In this document: piece by piece, positions 7,593 to 16,424 of the stretch
How positions within the stretch are numbered: position 1 is the first letter of the stretch
How the letters are laid out: each line of letters opens with the position of its first letter
NCBI RefSeq assembly: GCF_004363655.1
Contig: NZ_SNZH01000024.1
Location: 1-64,000, forward strand
DNA length: 64,000 nucleotides
Reading direction: 5' to 3'
Origin: Tahibacter aquaticus
Lineage (GTDB): Bacteria > Pseudomonadota > Gammaproteobacteria > Xanthomonadales > Rhodanobacteraceae
Notes under the pieces: model-generated
Database searches by the model: none
The model's input: the letters and a program-made list of their open reading frames with translations, nothing else
Told to the model about the DNA's origin: nothing
Position numbers and translations under genes: made by a program

Positions 7593-8237
7593 ATGAGCGG
7601 TTGTGGGTGTGAGGATCCGTCCAACGCGTCGCTGACGCGCACCCGCGCGCAGCGCCGCGTGTTGTGGGGCGTTCTGGCGATCAATCTGGGAATCTTTGCC
7701 GGCGAATTCGGCACGGGACTGTGGGCCGATTCGACGGCCCTGCAAGCCGATTCGCTCGATAGCCTGGGCGACACCCTGGTGTACGGCGTCAGTCTGGTGG
7801 TCCTCGGACGTTCGCTGCGCGCTCGGGCTGGCGCGGCGCTGTTCAAAGGCGGCTTGCAGCTTGTCTTCGGGTTGGGCGTGCTGGCCGAGGTCGCGCACAA
7901 GCTGCTCGTGGGCGCGCAACCTTTGCCCGTGTACATGCTGATCGCGGCCACGGCGGCCTTGGTCGCCAATCTCACGTGCCTGGCCTTGCTGACCCGTTTT
8001 CGGTCGGATGACATCAACATGCGTTCGGTGTGGCTGTGCTCGCGCAACGACGTGATCGGGAATGTCAGCGTCATTCTGACGGCCGGCGTTGTGATGGCGA
8101 GCGGGTGGGCGTGGGTCGACTGGGCCCTGGGTGCGCTGTTGGCCATCGTGTTTCTTCGTACCGCGGTGCAGGTTCTGCAGGTAGCCTGGCCGCAGTATCG
8201 CGATGGCGTGGAGCCGCCCCGGACGTGCGCCTCGTGA
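7593..8237 (+). CDS. Cation diffusion facilitator with N-terminal CGC motif
   Basis: 214 residues with five or six membrane helices. It starts MSGCGC and has the CDF metal-site region in its helices (ADSLDSLGD with paired Asp, and SRNDVIGN later), but lacks the C-terminal cytoplasmic domain of full-length CDFs (about 300 residues). CDF proteins exchange Zn2+, Cd2+ or similar ions for protons to move metal from cytosol to periplasm. GGAGAACACC precedes the ATG. It is first in the long metal operon and overlaps the DUF3703 gene by GTGA. A paralogue with the same CGC start lies at 19982-20605 in an independent operon. Confidence 0.8.
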   Translation: MSGCGCEDPSNASLTRTRAQRRVLWGVLAINLGIFAGEFGTGLWADSTALQADSLDSLGDTLVYGVSLVVLGRSLRARAGAALFKGGLQLVFGLGVLAEVAHKLLVGAQPLPVYMLIAATAALVANLTCLALLTRFRSDDINMRSVWLCSRNDVIGNVSVILTAGVVMASGWAWVDWALGALLAIVFLRTAVQVLQVAWPQYRDGVEPPRTCAS

Positions 8238-8590
8238 GCTCCACGTTGCGGCGAAAAGCAGCGGTTGAGGCCGAGCTGCGGGCCGCGCAGCAGGTGCTCG
8301 CGCAAGAACTGCCGGGCGACGCGTTTCGGCACCTGGAACGCGCCCACGTGCTGGGTCAAGCCCGGACCTGGTTGCATGTGCGGACGCATTGGGCGATGTT
8401 GCGCTGGGCGTGGCAGGAACGCGATGGACGCGAAGGTGCTGGCCAACTCACGCGCCTGTTCGCCGCCGCGCTGTTCACCCGGCTGTGGGTTCCGCTGGGC
8501 AACACCGGCGGTGCGAACGTCTCGGCGACGCGGCCCATGCCCATCCCACCCGATCTGGCCGCCCAGCTGGCCGACTTCGACGCCAAATGA
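8234..8590 (+). CDS. DUF3703 protein
   Basis: 118 residues starting at GTG 8234, which overlaps the CDF stop, so translation is coupled. The core reads HLERAHVLGQARTWLHVRTHW, then RDGREG and LWVPLGNTGGANVS, the diagnostic pattern of DUF3703, a family of unknown function that co-occurs with CDF genes. The same domain forms the C-terminus of the hydroxylase fusion at 20602-21795, where it again adjoins a CGC-type CDF. Function is unknown; recurrent pairing suggests a partner or maturation factor for that exporter class. Confidence 0.8.
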   Translation: MSSTLRRKAAVEAELRAAQQVLAQELPGDAFRHLERAHVLGQARTWLHVRTHWAMLRWAWQERDGREGAGQLTRLFAAALFTRLWVPLGNTGGANVSATRPMPIPPDLAAQLADFDAK

Positions 8591-8630
8591 AATTTGTCTA
8601 ACAACGCCGATACCGGATAGGCTGCCGCCG

Positions 8631-9014
8631 ATGACGCCTTCCGCGCCGCCGCTGATCACCCGTATTCGCCGCCGCATGGCGTCGATGGCGTGGCTGCTCG
8701 CCGTGTTGGTGCTGGCCAAGGCCGGCTTCGCTGCGGCGTGCCTGGCGGACGGTCCTTCGGCGGCGCCTGTGGCAATCAGCGTTGCCGCAGTCGTCGACAA
8801 CGTCGCCGCGGCCGCTCCGCTGGACGGCGATACCGGTCTGTGCTGGCACGCCGGCCTCAACGGCTGCCATTGCTCCTGCGTGCACGTTTCCGCGATCGTC
8901 CCCGGAGGTTGGCAATTGACGGCCACGCCGCCGCCGGCGATGCCTATCGCCTCGGAACCCCCTGCGATCGTCATCGGCTTGCGCGACGATCACCTGCGAC
9001 CGCCCATCGCCTGA
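8631..9014 (+). CDS. CopL-like Cys/His metal-binding protein
   Basis: 127 residues. A hydrophobic signal-like segment at about 17-35 (MAWLLAVLVLAKAGFAAAC) is followed by a short cluster CWHAGLNGCHCSCVH and a C-terminus ending LRPPIA. The CHCSC cluster and the RPPIA tail are shared with CopL proteins, as in the gene at 4995-5366. It likely binds a soft metal in the periplasm and may affect expression or assembly of the efflux genes, but that is inference. It lies between DUF3703 (40 bases) and the outer-membrane efflux gene (85 bases), so it is inside the efflux operon. Confidence 0.7.
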   Translation: MTPSAPPLITRIRRRMASMAWLLAVLVLAKAGFAAACLADGPSAAPVAISVAAVVDNVAAAAPLDGDTGLCWHAGLNGCHCSCVHVSAIVPGGWQLTATPPPAMPIASEPPAIVIGLRDDHLRPPIA

Positions 9015-9099
9015 ATTTCCGCAACGCCGCGCTCGCCTGAGCGCGTTGGCGGAGGCACGTTCCTCGTGCGTCCAACGTTCGGATTTTCGGAGTTCTTCC

Positions 9100-10419
9100 A
9101 TGTCAGTACGGACACGGGCGCGACCGCGCGTCCTGTGGCTGGCGGTGTCGGCAAGCGCTTGCTTGTCGGTCGCCGTGGCCGCTGCCCCCACGGAATCAGT
9201 TTCCCCCTTTGCCGCCGCGCCGCCCGAGGCGGTGACGCAAGCCCCGCCGGCACTTACCCAGGCGCTGCGCGAGGTCTGGGCGCGCAACCCGGCGGTGCAG
9301 GCCGCGGAGGCGAAAGCCGCCGCCGCTGAAGCCCGCTCGCAGGCGGCCGCGCGGCCGCTGTACAACCCCGAGATCGAGGTCGCGGCTGAGCGCGCCGACG
9401 TCAATACGCGCAGCGTGGGCCTGAGTCAGACCATCGACTGGTCGGGCAAGCGCCGCGCCCGCGTCGGCGTCGGGACGGCCGAATGGCGCGCGGCCGAGGC
9501 CGAACGGGATCAAATTCGGCAAGACATCGGCCTGCAGTGGCTGAGCGGGTGTGCCGCCTATCAGGTGGCGACCGAACAGGTCAGCCTTGGCAACGAACGC
9601 GTGCGGATCCTCGGCCAATTCGCGAGCCTGGCGCAGCGGCGATTCACCGCCGGCGATATTCCCTCACTGGAACGCGACCTGGCGGAGCTGGCCTTGCAGG
9701 AGGCCCGCGCGCAGCAGGCCGAGTTGCTGGCGGATCAGGCGCAGGCGCGCCGCACCTTGGCTGCGGTCGGCGGCGACGCGACCGCGCTGCCGGAGCTGCC
9801 TCGCGCGTTGCCGCCGGAAGCGCAAGTCCCGGTCGCGATCAGCCTCATCGACGCGCTGCCCGCGCTGCGACAGGTGCGCGCGGAGTCTGAGGCTGCACAA
9901 GCACGGATCACTGTCGCCGAACGCGAGCGGCGGGCCGATCCAACCGTCAGTGTCAGCACCGGCCGCGTCACGGACGGCCCGCTGCGCGACAACCTGCTCG
10001 GCGTCACATTGCGCATCCCGCTGTTCGTGCGCAACAGCTACCGCGCCGAAGTCACGGCCGCACGGGCGGATGCGGATCAAGCTGAAGCCGCCGTGCGCGA
10101 TCGGCAACTGCGGGCGACGGCCGAAGCCAATGAGGCCGGTGCCGCCTACAACGCGATGCGCGATGCCTGGCTCCAATGGGAAGCCAGCCGGGCCAGCCGC
10201 GTCGCCGATCGCGCCGCGTTACTGCAGCGTCTGTGGGAAGCGGGCGAACTGAGCACCGCCGACTACCTCGTGCAGCTCAAGCAAAGCATCGATACCGAAC
10301 TCACCGCGACGGGCCTGCGTGCCCGCGTATGGCAGGCGTGGGCTGACTGGCTTGCCGCCACGGGCCACTTGGCGCCGTGGCTAGGCGCTGCCCTCACGTC
10401 CCCGACCGATAAGGAATGA
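9100..10419 (+). CDS. czcC: Outer-membrane efflux protein, CzcC/CusC type
   Basis: 439 residues. Signal peptide at about 1-29, then two repeats of long helices typical of the TolC family (residues 55-235 and 245-425) that form the trans-periplasmic channel. It serves as the outer-membrane duct of the RND pump encoded just downstream. Start 9100 has GGAG 5-9 bases upstream and begins directly before the signal; an upstream in-frame start would add a non-signal tail. Four bases separate it from the adaptor gene. The symbol is used at family level; substrate (Zn, Cd, Co, Ni or Cu) is not determined by this subunit. Confidence 0.82.
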   Translation: MSVRTRARPRVLWLAVSASACLSVAVAAAPTESVSPFAAAPPEAVTQAPPALTQALREVWARNPAVQAAEAKAAAAEARSQAAARPLYNPEIEVAAERADVNTRSVGLSQTIDWSGKRRARVGVGTAEWRAAEAERDQIRQDIGLQWLSGCAAYQVATEQVSLGNERVRILGQFASLAQRRFTAGDIPSLERDLAELALQEARAQQAELLADQAQARRTLAAVGGDATALPELPRALPPEAQVPVAISLIDALPALRQVRAESEAAQARITVAERERRADPTVSVSTGRVTDGPLRDNLLGVTLRIPLFVRNSYRAEVTAARADADQAEAAVRDRQLRATAEANEAGAAYNAMRDAWLQWEASRASRVADRAALLQRLWEAGELSTADYLVQLKQSIDTELTATGLRARVWQAWADWLAATGHLAPWLGAALTSPTDKE

Positions 10420-10423
10420 ACCG

Positions 10424-11560
10424 ATGACACGACACTGGATACTGGCCCTCGCGTTGGCGGGACTGAGTTGCACCGTTCTGGCCGAGGAACCGAAGGCCAA
10501 GAGCGAAGCGCCCGGCAAGGAACAAGGCGAGGAACACGCCGAAGAAAGCCCGCTGGCGATCAACGCGGCGACCCAAAAACAACTGGGCATCGCGACCGCG
10601 GTGGCCGAGTTACGCACGTTGGAGGAGGAGATCAAGGCCCCCGGCGAGGTCAAAGCCAACGCCTATGCCACGACATTGGTATCCCCGCGCATCCCCGCGC
10701 AGATCGTGCGCCGACACAAAAAACTGGGTGACGAAATCAAAGCCGGAGAGACGCTGGTCAGTCTCTCCAGCGTCGAGGTCGCCGAAGCCCAGGGCGCATA
10801 CATCGTTGCCGAGCGGGAATGGCAGCGCGTGCAGGCGCTGGGCGCCGAAGCCGTCTCAGGCAAACGCTTTACCGAATCGCAGGTCGCGCGCGACCAAGCG
10901 CGAGCGAAACTGCGCGCGTATGGCATCGGCGACGGCGAAATCGCTTCGCTGCTCAAGCAAGGATCGGCGCGCGCCAGCGGCGAATTCTCGTTGGTCGCCC
11001 CACAAGCCGGCCGAATCACGTCCGACGATTTTATCGTTGGCGAACGCGTCGAGCCGGGCAAAGTCCTGTTCACGATCGTCGACGAAGCGACCGTGTGGGT
11101 GGAGGCGCAGCTCGCGCCGTCGGCCGCCGAACGTGTCGTGGCCGGCGCGGCCGTTCGCGTGATCGCACACACGCAAACGCTGCCCGGCAAAGTCGTCCAG
11201 CTGTCGCACCGCACCCAGGAAGGTTCGCGCACGTCGCCGGCGCGCATCGAGGTCGCCAACGACGGTGACCTGCTGCACACAGGTGAATTTGTGGAGGCGT
11301 ATATCGCGACCGCGAGCACGACCAAGGCGCTCGCGATACCCACCGAGGCCATCGTCCAACTGCAGGGACAACCCAGCGTCTTCGTCGCGGAAGAGCCGGA
11401 ACACTTCGAAACGTTGTCGATCACGCTCGGCGAGGTGCGCGGCGCCTGGACCGTTGTCACCGGCGGCCTCGAACCCGGCACGACCATTGCCGTGAAAGGT
11501 GCCTACGCCCTCAAAGCGCGGTTGCTGAAATCCGCGCTAGGAGAAGGTCATGGTCATTGA
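10424..11560 (+). CDS. czcB: RND periplasmic adaptor, CzcB/CusB type
   Basis: 378 residues. Signal peptide at 1-20 (ending LAEE), a charged linker, then the adaptor order: beta-barrel/lipoyl halves flanking a hairpin (residues about 70-190), and a C-terminal membrane-proximal domain. PRIPAQIVRRHKKLGDEIKAGE is the first lipoyl half and GEFSLVAPQAGRI the second. The protein links the inner-membrane pump to the outer-membrane duct and in this family can pass metal to the pump. A His-tailed terminus (GEGHGH) could bind metal. It sits between the duct and pump genes, 30 bases before the latter. Confidence 0.85.
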   Translation: MTRHWILALALAGLSCTVLAEEPKAKSEAPGKEQGEEHAEESPLAINAATQKQLGIATAVAELRTLEEEIKAPGEVKANAYATTLVSPRIPAQIVRRHKKLGDEIKAGETLVSLSSVEVAEAQGAYIVAEREWQRVQALGAEAVSGKRFTESQVARDQARAKLRAYGIGDGEIASLLKQGSARASGEFSLVAPQAGRITSDDFIVGERVEPGKVLFTIVDEATVWVEAQLAPSAAERVVAGAAVRVIAHTQTLPGKVVQLSHRTQEGSRTSPARIEVANDGDLLHTGEFVEAYIATASTTKALAIPTEAIVQLQGQPSVFVAEEPEHFETLSITLGEVRGAWTVVTGGLEPGTTIAVKGAYALKARLLKSALGEGHGH

Positions 11561-11590
11561 CGTTCGCCATCCCGACCGCGGAGGCGCGCG

Positions 11591-14500
11591 ATGCTAAACG
11601 GTCTCGTTGAACTCTCGCTGCGTTACAAAGTACTCGTCCTGATCAGCTTCGTGGTGCTCGCGTTCTTGGGTTACCGCGCCGTGCGCACGGTACCGATCGA
11701 CGCGTTTCCCGATGTCACGCCAGCACAGGTGAACATCTATACCGAATCGCCAGGACTCGCGGCCGAAGACGTCGAGCAGCTACTGACGTTCCCAGTCGAG
11801 TCCGCGATGGCGGGCCTGCCCAAGGTGCAGGAAATCCGCTCAGTCAGCCTGTTCGGTCTGTCCTACGTGTCGGTGTATTTCGCCGACGACATGGAGATCT
11901 ATTTCGCCCGGCAGCTCGTCAACGAGCGTCTGCAGGAAGTCGGCGATCGCCTGCCGGCCGGCTACGGCCGTCCGGAGATGGGTCCGAACGCGTCGGGTCT
12001 GGGCCAGGTGCTCTGGTACACGATCGAGCGCGCGGACGCCAAGCTCAAGGACAAGATCACCGACATGGACCTGCGCACGCTGCAGGACTGGACCGTGCGC
12101 CTGATGCTGCGCACGGCGCCCGGTGTCGATGACGTGACCTCCTGGGGCGGCGGCGAACGCCAGTTCCAGGTGCAGATCGATCCGTTGAAGCTGATCAAGC
12201 ACCAGCTCGGCTTCAAGCAGGTCATCGAGGCGTTGGAAGCCAACAACGGTCAGGTCGGCGGCAACTTCATCGACGTCGGCCGGGAGCAGTACCTGGTGCG
12301 CGGCCTGGGCCTGGTCAAGAACGCGCAGGACATCGGCAACATCGTGCTCAAGAGCGAGGACGGTACGCCCGTCTACGTGCGCGATGTCGCCACCGTCGTG
12401 CCGGGGCCGGCGCCGCGCTTCGGCGCGGTCACGCGCGATGGCGAGGAAGTCGTGCTGGGAATGGCGCTCGCCCGCATCGGCGAGAACGCCAAGAACGTGG
12501 TCGAAGCGGTCAAGGGCAAGCTCGACACCGTCCGCACCGCGCTGCCCGAAGGTGTGGTACTCAAGCCCATCTACGAGCGCACGGATCTGGTCAACAAAGC
12601 GGTCAGCACCGCTGTGCGCGCCCTGGTCGAAGGCTCGATCCTGGTCGCCGTCATCCTGTTCCTGTTCCTCGGCGAATTGCGCTCCGCCGTGGTGGTGATT
12701 GTCGCCTTGCCGATGGCGATGCTGATCGCGTTCATCTGCATGGGCGAGGTCGGCATGTCGGCCAACCTGATGTCGCTGGCGGGCTTGGCGATCGGCATCG
12801 GCATGATGGTCGACGGCGCGGTCGTGATGGTCGAGAACGTCTTCCGGCTGATGGCCGAGCGCCACGCGCACGGCGAGCGCGTCGACAAGACCGCGACCGT
12901 ATTGACAGCGGCACGCGAAGTGGCCAATCCGATCGCGTTCGCGATCGGCATCATCGTCGTCGTGTTTCTACCGCTCTTCAGCCTCGAAGGACTCGAAGGC
13001 AAGCTGTTCAAACCGATGGCGATCACGATCAGCTTCGCGATGGTGGGTTCCCTGCTGCTGTCGTTGACACTGATTCCGGTGCTGGCCTCGATGATCCTGA
13101 AGCCCAAGGAAGAGAAAGACACTTGGCTCGTCGCCCGGCTCAAGCGCGTTTATGCCCCGGTGTTGAACTGGGCGCTCGCGCGCAAGAAAGTGACGCTCGG
13201 TATCGCCAGCGCCGCGTTGCTCGGCAGCCTCGCGCTCTTTCCGTTCCTGGGCAAGGAGTTCATGCCGCAGCTGCAGGAAGGCTCGATCATGTGGCGCGTG
13301 ACCTCGATCCCGTCGACCTCGCTCGACGAATCCATCGCGGTGTCGAAGAAGATCGCGGACGCCTTCAAGCAATTTCCCGAAGTGGAAACGACGCTCGCGA
13401 TGATCGGCCGCGCCGAGAAAGGCGAAACTGCCGATGTGAACTACATGGAAATCTATACGGCGCTCAAGCCGCCGGAGACCTGGACCACGAAACGCGACAT
13501 CAAACAGCTCGAAGAAGCGATGCAGGAGACGCTGGAACAGGTCGTGCCGAACACCGTGCCGAGCTTCACCCAGCCGATCCAGATGCGCGTCGAAGAGCTC
13601 ATTTCCGGCGTGCGCGCCACGCTGGCGCTGAAGCTCTACGGCGAGGACCTGGTCGAGCTTGATCGGCAGAGCCAGACCTTGAAGGCGGTGCTGTCGAAGG
13701 TGCCGGGTGTGGCCGATCTGTCGCTCGAGGCCAACGTCGGCAAGCCGCAGATCAAGGTCAGCGTGAACCGCGATGCGTTGGCCCGCTACGGGCTCAATGC
13801 CGAAGACGTGCTGACCGTCGTGCGCAACGGCATCGGCGGCGAGCCGGTGTCCACGTTGCTCGATGGGGTCAAGCGTTTCGACATCGCGGTCCGTCTGGAA
13901 GATGCGTCGAAGGCATCGGTGTCGGCGATCGAGCAGATCCCCTTGCGCACGGCGAGTGGCGCGATCGTGCCGCTCGGTCAGGTGGCCGAAGTGACGACGG
14001 CGGAAGGCTACTCGTTCGTGCGCCGCGAGCAGTTGCAACGCTACGCCGTGATCCAGATGGACGTGCGCGGCCGTGACATCGACGGCTTTGTCCAGGAAGC
14101 CAATGCGGCCATCGCGCAGCAGGTGAAGCTGCCGGCCGGCTACTGGATCGAATGGGGCGGCGCGTTCGCCAACCAGCAGCGTGCGCTGGCCAAGCTCGCG
14201 CTGATCGTGCCGGTCACGATCTTCTTCATCTTCGTCCTGCTCTATACCGCGTTCAATTCGGTGCGCTACGCCGGGCTGATTCTGGCCAACGTGCCGTTCG
14301 CGACCATCGGCGGCATTCTGGCGTTGGCGATCACCCAGCAGTACCTGTCGGTGCCCTCGGCGATCGGTTTCATCGCGGTGTTCGGCGTTGCGATGTTGAA
14401 CGGCATCGTGCTCGTGAGCTTCTTGAACGAGCAGCGCGAACGCGGGCTCTCGATCCGCGAAGCCGTGGTGCAAGGTACCGCGCTGCGATTGCGACCCGTG

Positions 14501-14704
14501 ATGATGACCGCGAGTGTCGCCGTGCTCGGCCTAGTGCCGATGCTCTTGTCCTCGGGCGTCGGTGCCGAGACGCAGCGACCCCTGGCCGCCGTCGTTATCG
14601 GTGGCCTGATCACTTCGACGCTGCTGACCCTCGTGTTGCTGCCTGTGCTCTACGAATGGATTGAGACCCGCGCCGAACGGCGTGCTGCGGAGAACCCGTC
14701 ATGA
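11591..14704 (+). CDS. czcA: Heavy-metal RND efflux pump, CzcA/CusA type
   Basis: 1037 residues, the usual length of heavy-metal RND pumps. The N-terminal helix is followed by DAFPDVTP, typical of this subfamily, two large periplasmic loops, and two sets of six membrane helices. The proton-relay helix (about residues 398-415) reads IGIGMMVDGAVVMVEN: it keeps the Asp and Glu of VDGAVVMVEN but lacks the extra Asp (DFG) of Zn/Co/Cd-type CzcA, so it may belong to another substrate class. It exports metal from periplasm or cytosol using the proton gradient. GGAGG precedes the ATG. Its stop overlaps the first PII-like gene (ATGA). Symbol is family-level only. Confidence 0.88.
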   Translation: MLNGLVELSLRYKVLVLISFVVLAFLGYRAVRTVPIDAFPDVTPAQVNIYTESPGLAAEDVEQLLTFPVESAMAGLPKVQEIRSVSLFGLSYVSVYFADDMEIYFARQLVNERLQEVGDRLPAGYGRPEMGPNASGLGQVLWYTIERADAKLKDKITDMDLRTLQDWTVRLMLRTAPGVDDVTSWGGGERQFQVQIDPLKLIKHQLGFKQVIEALEANNGQVGGNFIDVGREQYLVRGLGLVKNAQDIGNIVLKSEDGTPVYVRDVATVVPGPAPRFGAVTRDGEEVVLGMALARIGENAKNVVEAVKGKLDTVRTALPEGVVLKPIYERTDLVNKAVSTAVRALVEGSILVAVILFLFLGELRSAVVVIVALPMAMLIAFICMGEVGMSANLMSLAGLAIGIGMMVDGAVVMVENVFRLMAERHAHGERVDKTATVLTAAREVANPIAFAIGIIVVVFLPLFSLEGLEGKLFKPMAITISFAMVGSLLLSLTLIPVLASMILKPKEEKDTWLVARLKRVYAPVLNWALARKKVTLGIASAALLGSLALFPFLGKEFMPQLQEGSIMWRVTSIPSTSLDESIAVSKKIADAFKQFPEVETTLAMIGRAEKGETADVNYMEIYTALKPPETWTTKRDIKQLEEAMQETLEQVVPNTVPSFTQPIQMRVEELISGVRATLALKLYGEDLVELDRQSQTLKAVLSKVPGVADLSLEANVGKPQIKVSVNRDALARYGLNAEDVLTVVRNGIGGEPVSTLLDGVKRFDIAVRLEDASKASVSAIEQIPLRTASGAIVPLGQVAEVTTAEGYSFVRREQLQRYAVIQMDVRGRDIDGFVQEANAAIAQQVKLPAGYWIEWGGAFANQQRALAKLALIVPVTIFFIFVLLYTAFNSVRYAGLILANVPFATIGGILALAITQQYLSVPSAIGFIAVFGVAMLNGIVLVSFLNEQRERGLSIREAVVQGTALRLRPVMMTASVAVLGLVPMLLSSGVGAETQRPLAAVVIGGLITSTLLTLVLLPVLYEWIETRAERRAAENPS

Positions 14705-15045
14705 AAGAGGTCAAGGCATTTGTTCACCGCGGCCGCGTCGCCGACATCGTCCACGCGCTCGAAGCGGCCGGTTACCGGCAACTGAGTGTGTTCGACGTCA
14801 AAGGCCTGCTGCGGGCCCTGAGCACCCGCGAATCGCAGTACTCGATTGCATTGGGTGAAAAGGTCACGCCGGAAGTGCAGCTCGAATTGGTATGTCCCGA
14901 CGAGGATGTCGAACGCGCGGTGCAGTTGATCCGTACGTTCGGCCGCACAGGCCAGGCGATCGCCGGCTGGGTCTATATCAGCCCGGTCGAGCTCGCCCTG
15001 CCCATCGAGGGCGGTGATTCCAAGTCCATACCGCCGCTGCCGTAG
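14701..15045 (+). CDS. PII-like protein of the RND operon (first copy)
   Basis: 114 residues with the PII ferredoxin-like order: MKEVKAFVHRGRVADIVHALEAAGY, then a variable T-loop region, then VQLELVCPDEDVERAVQLIRTFGRTG. PII proteins are trimeric sensors that bind nucleotides and touch membrane transporters. Versions next to heavy-metal RND pumps are known as PII-like proteins, and are thought to sense metal or nucleotides near the pump. Its ATG overlaps the pump stop (ATGA), so expression is tightly tied to the pump. The T-loop lacks the Tyr of GlnB, so control by uridylylation is unlikely. Confidence 0.78.
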   Translation: MKEVKAFVHRGRVADIVHALEAAGYRQLSVFDVKGLLRALSTRESQYSIALGEKVTPEVQLELVCPDEDVERAVQLIRTFGRTGQAIAGWVYISPVELALPIEGGDSKSIPPLP

Positions 15046-15105
15046 ACCCGTTGCGCTCCCGTCGTCCGCCAGGCACGGGAGCGCAGCACCTTCCAGGAGG
15101 CTGCC

Positions 15106-15447
15106 ATGAAAGCCGTTTTTGCCTACCTCGACGGCGACTGCGTCGCCGATATCGTCACGGTATTGCGCATTGCCGGATTGACGCACCTGACGGTCGTGAG
15201 CGTGAGCGCATCGCTCTGGCCGATGAGCGCACACACGCGCTCGCACTTGCCGGAATTGGGTCACCCGACCTTCGCCGACGTCAAGCTTGAAGTGATTTGC
15301 GCCGACGATGAGGCAAACCGGGTAATCGCTGCCATCCGGCAGCACGCCAGCGCGTACCGCAACGGCACGGCCTGCGTGGTGGTTATGCCCTTGGATGCCG
15401 TCATCGCGCTGCATGCCCCCGACACCGCCGTCCCGCCGTCGGCGTGA
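15106..15447 (+). CDS. PII-like protein of the RND operon (second copy)
   Basis: 113 residues, a divergent paralogue of the preceding gene: MKAVFAYLDGDCVADIVTVLRIAGLTHLTVV, then VKLEVICADDEANRVIAAIRQHA. Same predicted ferredoxin-like trimer fold. The middle segment carries two His (SAHTRSHLPELGH), which could bind a divalent metal; this is not seen in the first copy. AGGAGG lies 5-10 bases before the ATG at 15106. Two successive PII-like genes could form mixed trimers. Function is inferred from fold and position only. Confidence 0.72.
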   Translation: MKAVFAYLDGDCVADIVTVLRIAGLTHLTVVSVSASLWPMSAHTRSHLPELGHPTFADVKLEVICADDEANRVIAAIRQHASAYRNGTACVVVMPLDAVIALHAPDTAVPPSA

Positions 15448-15488
15448 CGATCCGTCGGCATCCGGACTAACCCTGCAAGGAGCGATTC

Positions 15489-16424
15489 ATGAGCCACGAT
15501 CACGCCAGCGGCGCGCACGATCACGGTGTTGCCACGGCCCCGGAGCGGTCGCTGAAATGGGCGCTGCTACTCACCGGCACCTTCCTGATCGCCGAGGTTA
15601 TCGGTGGCCTCCTGACCAACAGCCTGGCGCTGTTGTCCGATGCCGCTCACATGTTCACCGATGCGGCCGCGCTGGCCATCGCATTGGTCGCGATCCGCAT
15701 CGGCAAGCGTGCCGCAGACGCGCGGCGGACCTTCGGCTATGCGCGCTTTGAAATCCTCGCAGCGGCGTTCAACGCGGTGTTGCTGTTCCTCGTGGCGATC
15801 TACATCCTGTGGGAGGCGATCGATCGCTTCCGCTCGCCGCCGCCGATCCAGTCCACCGGCATGATGGTCATCGCGGTTCTGGGCCTCATCATCAACGTGA
15901 TTTCGATGCGGCTCCTGAGCGCGGGCAGCAAAAAGAGCCTCAACGTCAAAGGGGCGTATCTGGAGGTCTGGAGCGATATGCTCGGCTCGGTCGGCGTGCT
16001 GATCGCCGGCCTGATCATCCAGTTCACCGGCTGGCGGCCGATCGATCCGATCGTCGCCGTGCTGATCGGCTTCTGGGTGTTGCCGCGCACCTGGGTGCTG
16101 CTCAAGGACAGCCTCAACATCCTGCTCGAAGGCGTGCCCTCGGGCCTGGTCGTCGCCGACATCGAGGCCGAGATGCGCACGGTGCCGGGCGTGCACGACC
16201 TGCACGTCTGGGCGGTGACCTCCGGCAAGGCGCTTCTGACCGCCCACGTGGTGCGCGACACGGCGGTCGGCGGCACCGATGCCGAGGTTCTGGCGACCGT
16301 GCGCGAACGTCTGGAGACGCGATTCGACCTGCACCATACGACGCTGCAACTCGAGCACGTGGCCTGCAGCACGACGGCGTGCCAACTGCTCGACGAGGCG
16401 CCGGGCCATGCCGAGCACGCGTGA
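15489..16424 (+). CDS. czcD: Cation diffusion facilitator, CzcD type
   Basis: 311 residues, full-length CDF. His-rich N-terminus (SHDHASGAHDHG), six membrane helices with the first metal site in DAAHMFTD (HxxxD) and the second in EVWSDMLGS (Asp with Glu in place of the first His or Asp), and a C-terminal cytoplasmic domain with the VHDLHVWAVT motif. CzcD proteins expel Zn2+, Cd2+ or Co2+ into the periplasm for the RND pump to remove. AAGGAG precedes the start. Its end overlaps the AraC-type regulator gene by 17 bases. The symbol is at family level. Confidence 0.88.
   Translation: MSHDHASGAHDHGVATAPERSLKWALLLTGTFLIAEVIGGLLTNSLALLSDAAHMFTDAAALAIALVAIRIGKRAADARRTFGYARFEILAAAFNAVLLFLVAIYILWEAIDRFRSPPPIQSTGMMVIAVLGLIINVISMRLLSAGSKKSLNVKGAYLEVWSDMLGSVGVLIAGLIIQFTGWRPIDPIVAVLIGFWVLPRTWVLLKDSLNILLEGVPSGLVVADIEAEMRTVPGVHDLHVWAVTSGKALLTAHVVRDTAVGGTDAEVLATVRERLETRFDLHHTTLQLEHVACSTTACQLLDEAPGHAEHA

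Noticed and set aside
11840-14473. Long minus-strand reading frames opposite the RND pump
   Set aside because: Mirror frames caused by high GC and codon bias; the plus strand encodes a complete RND pump.
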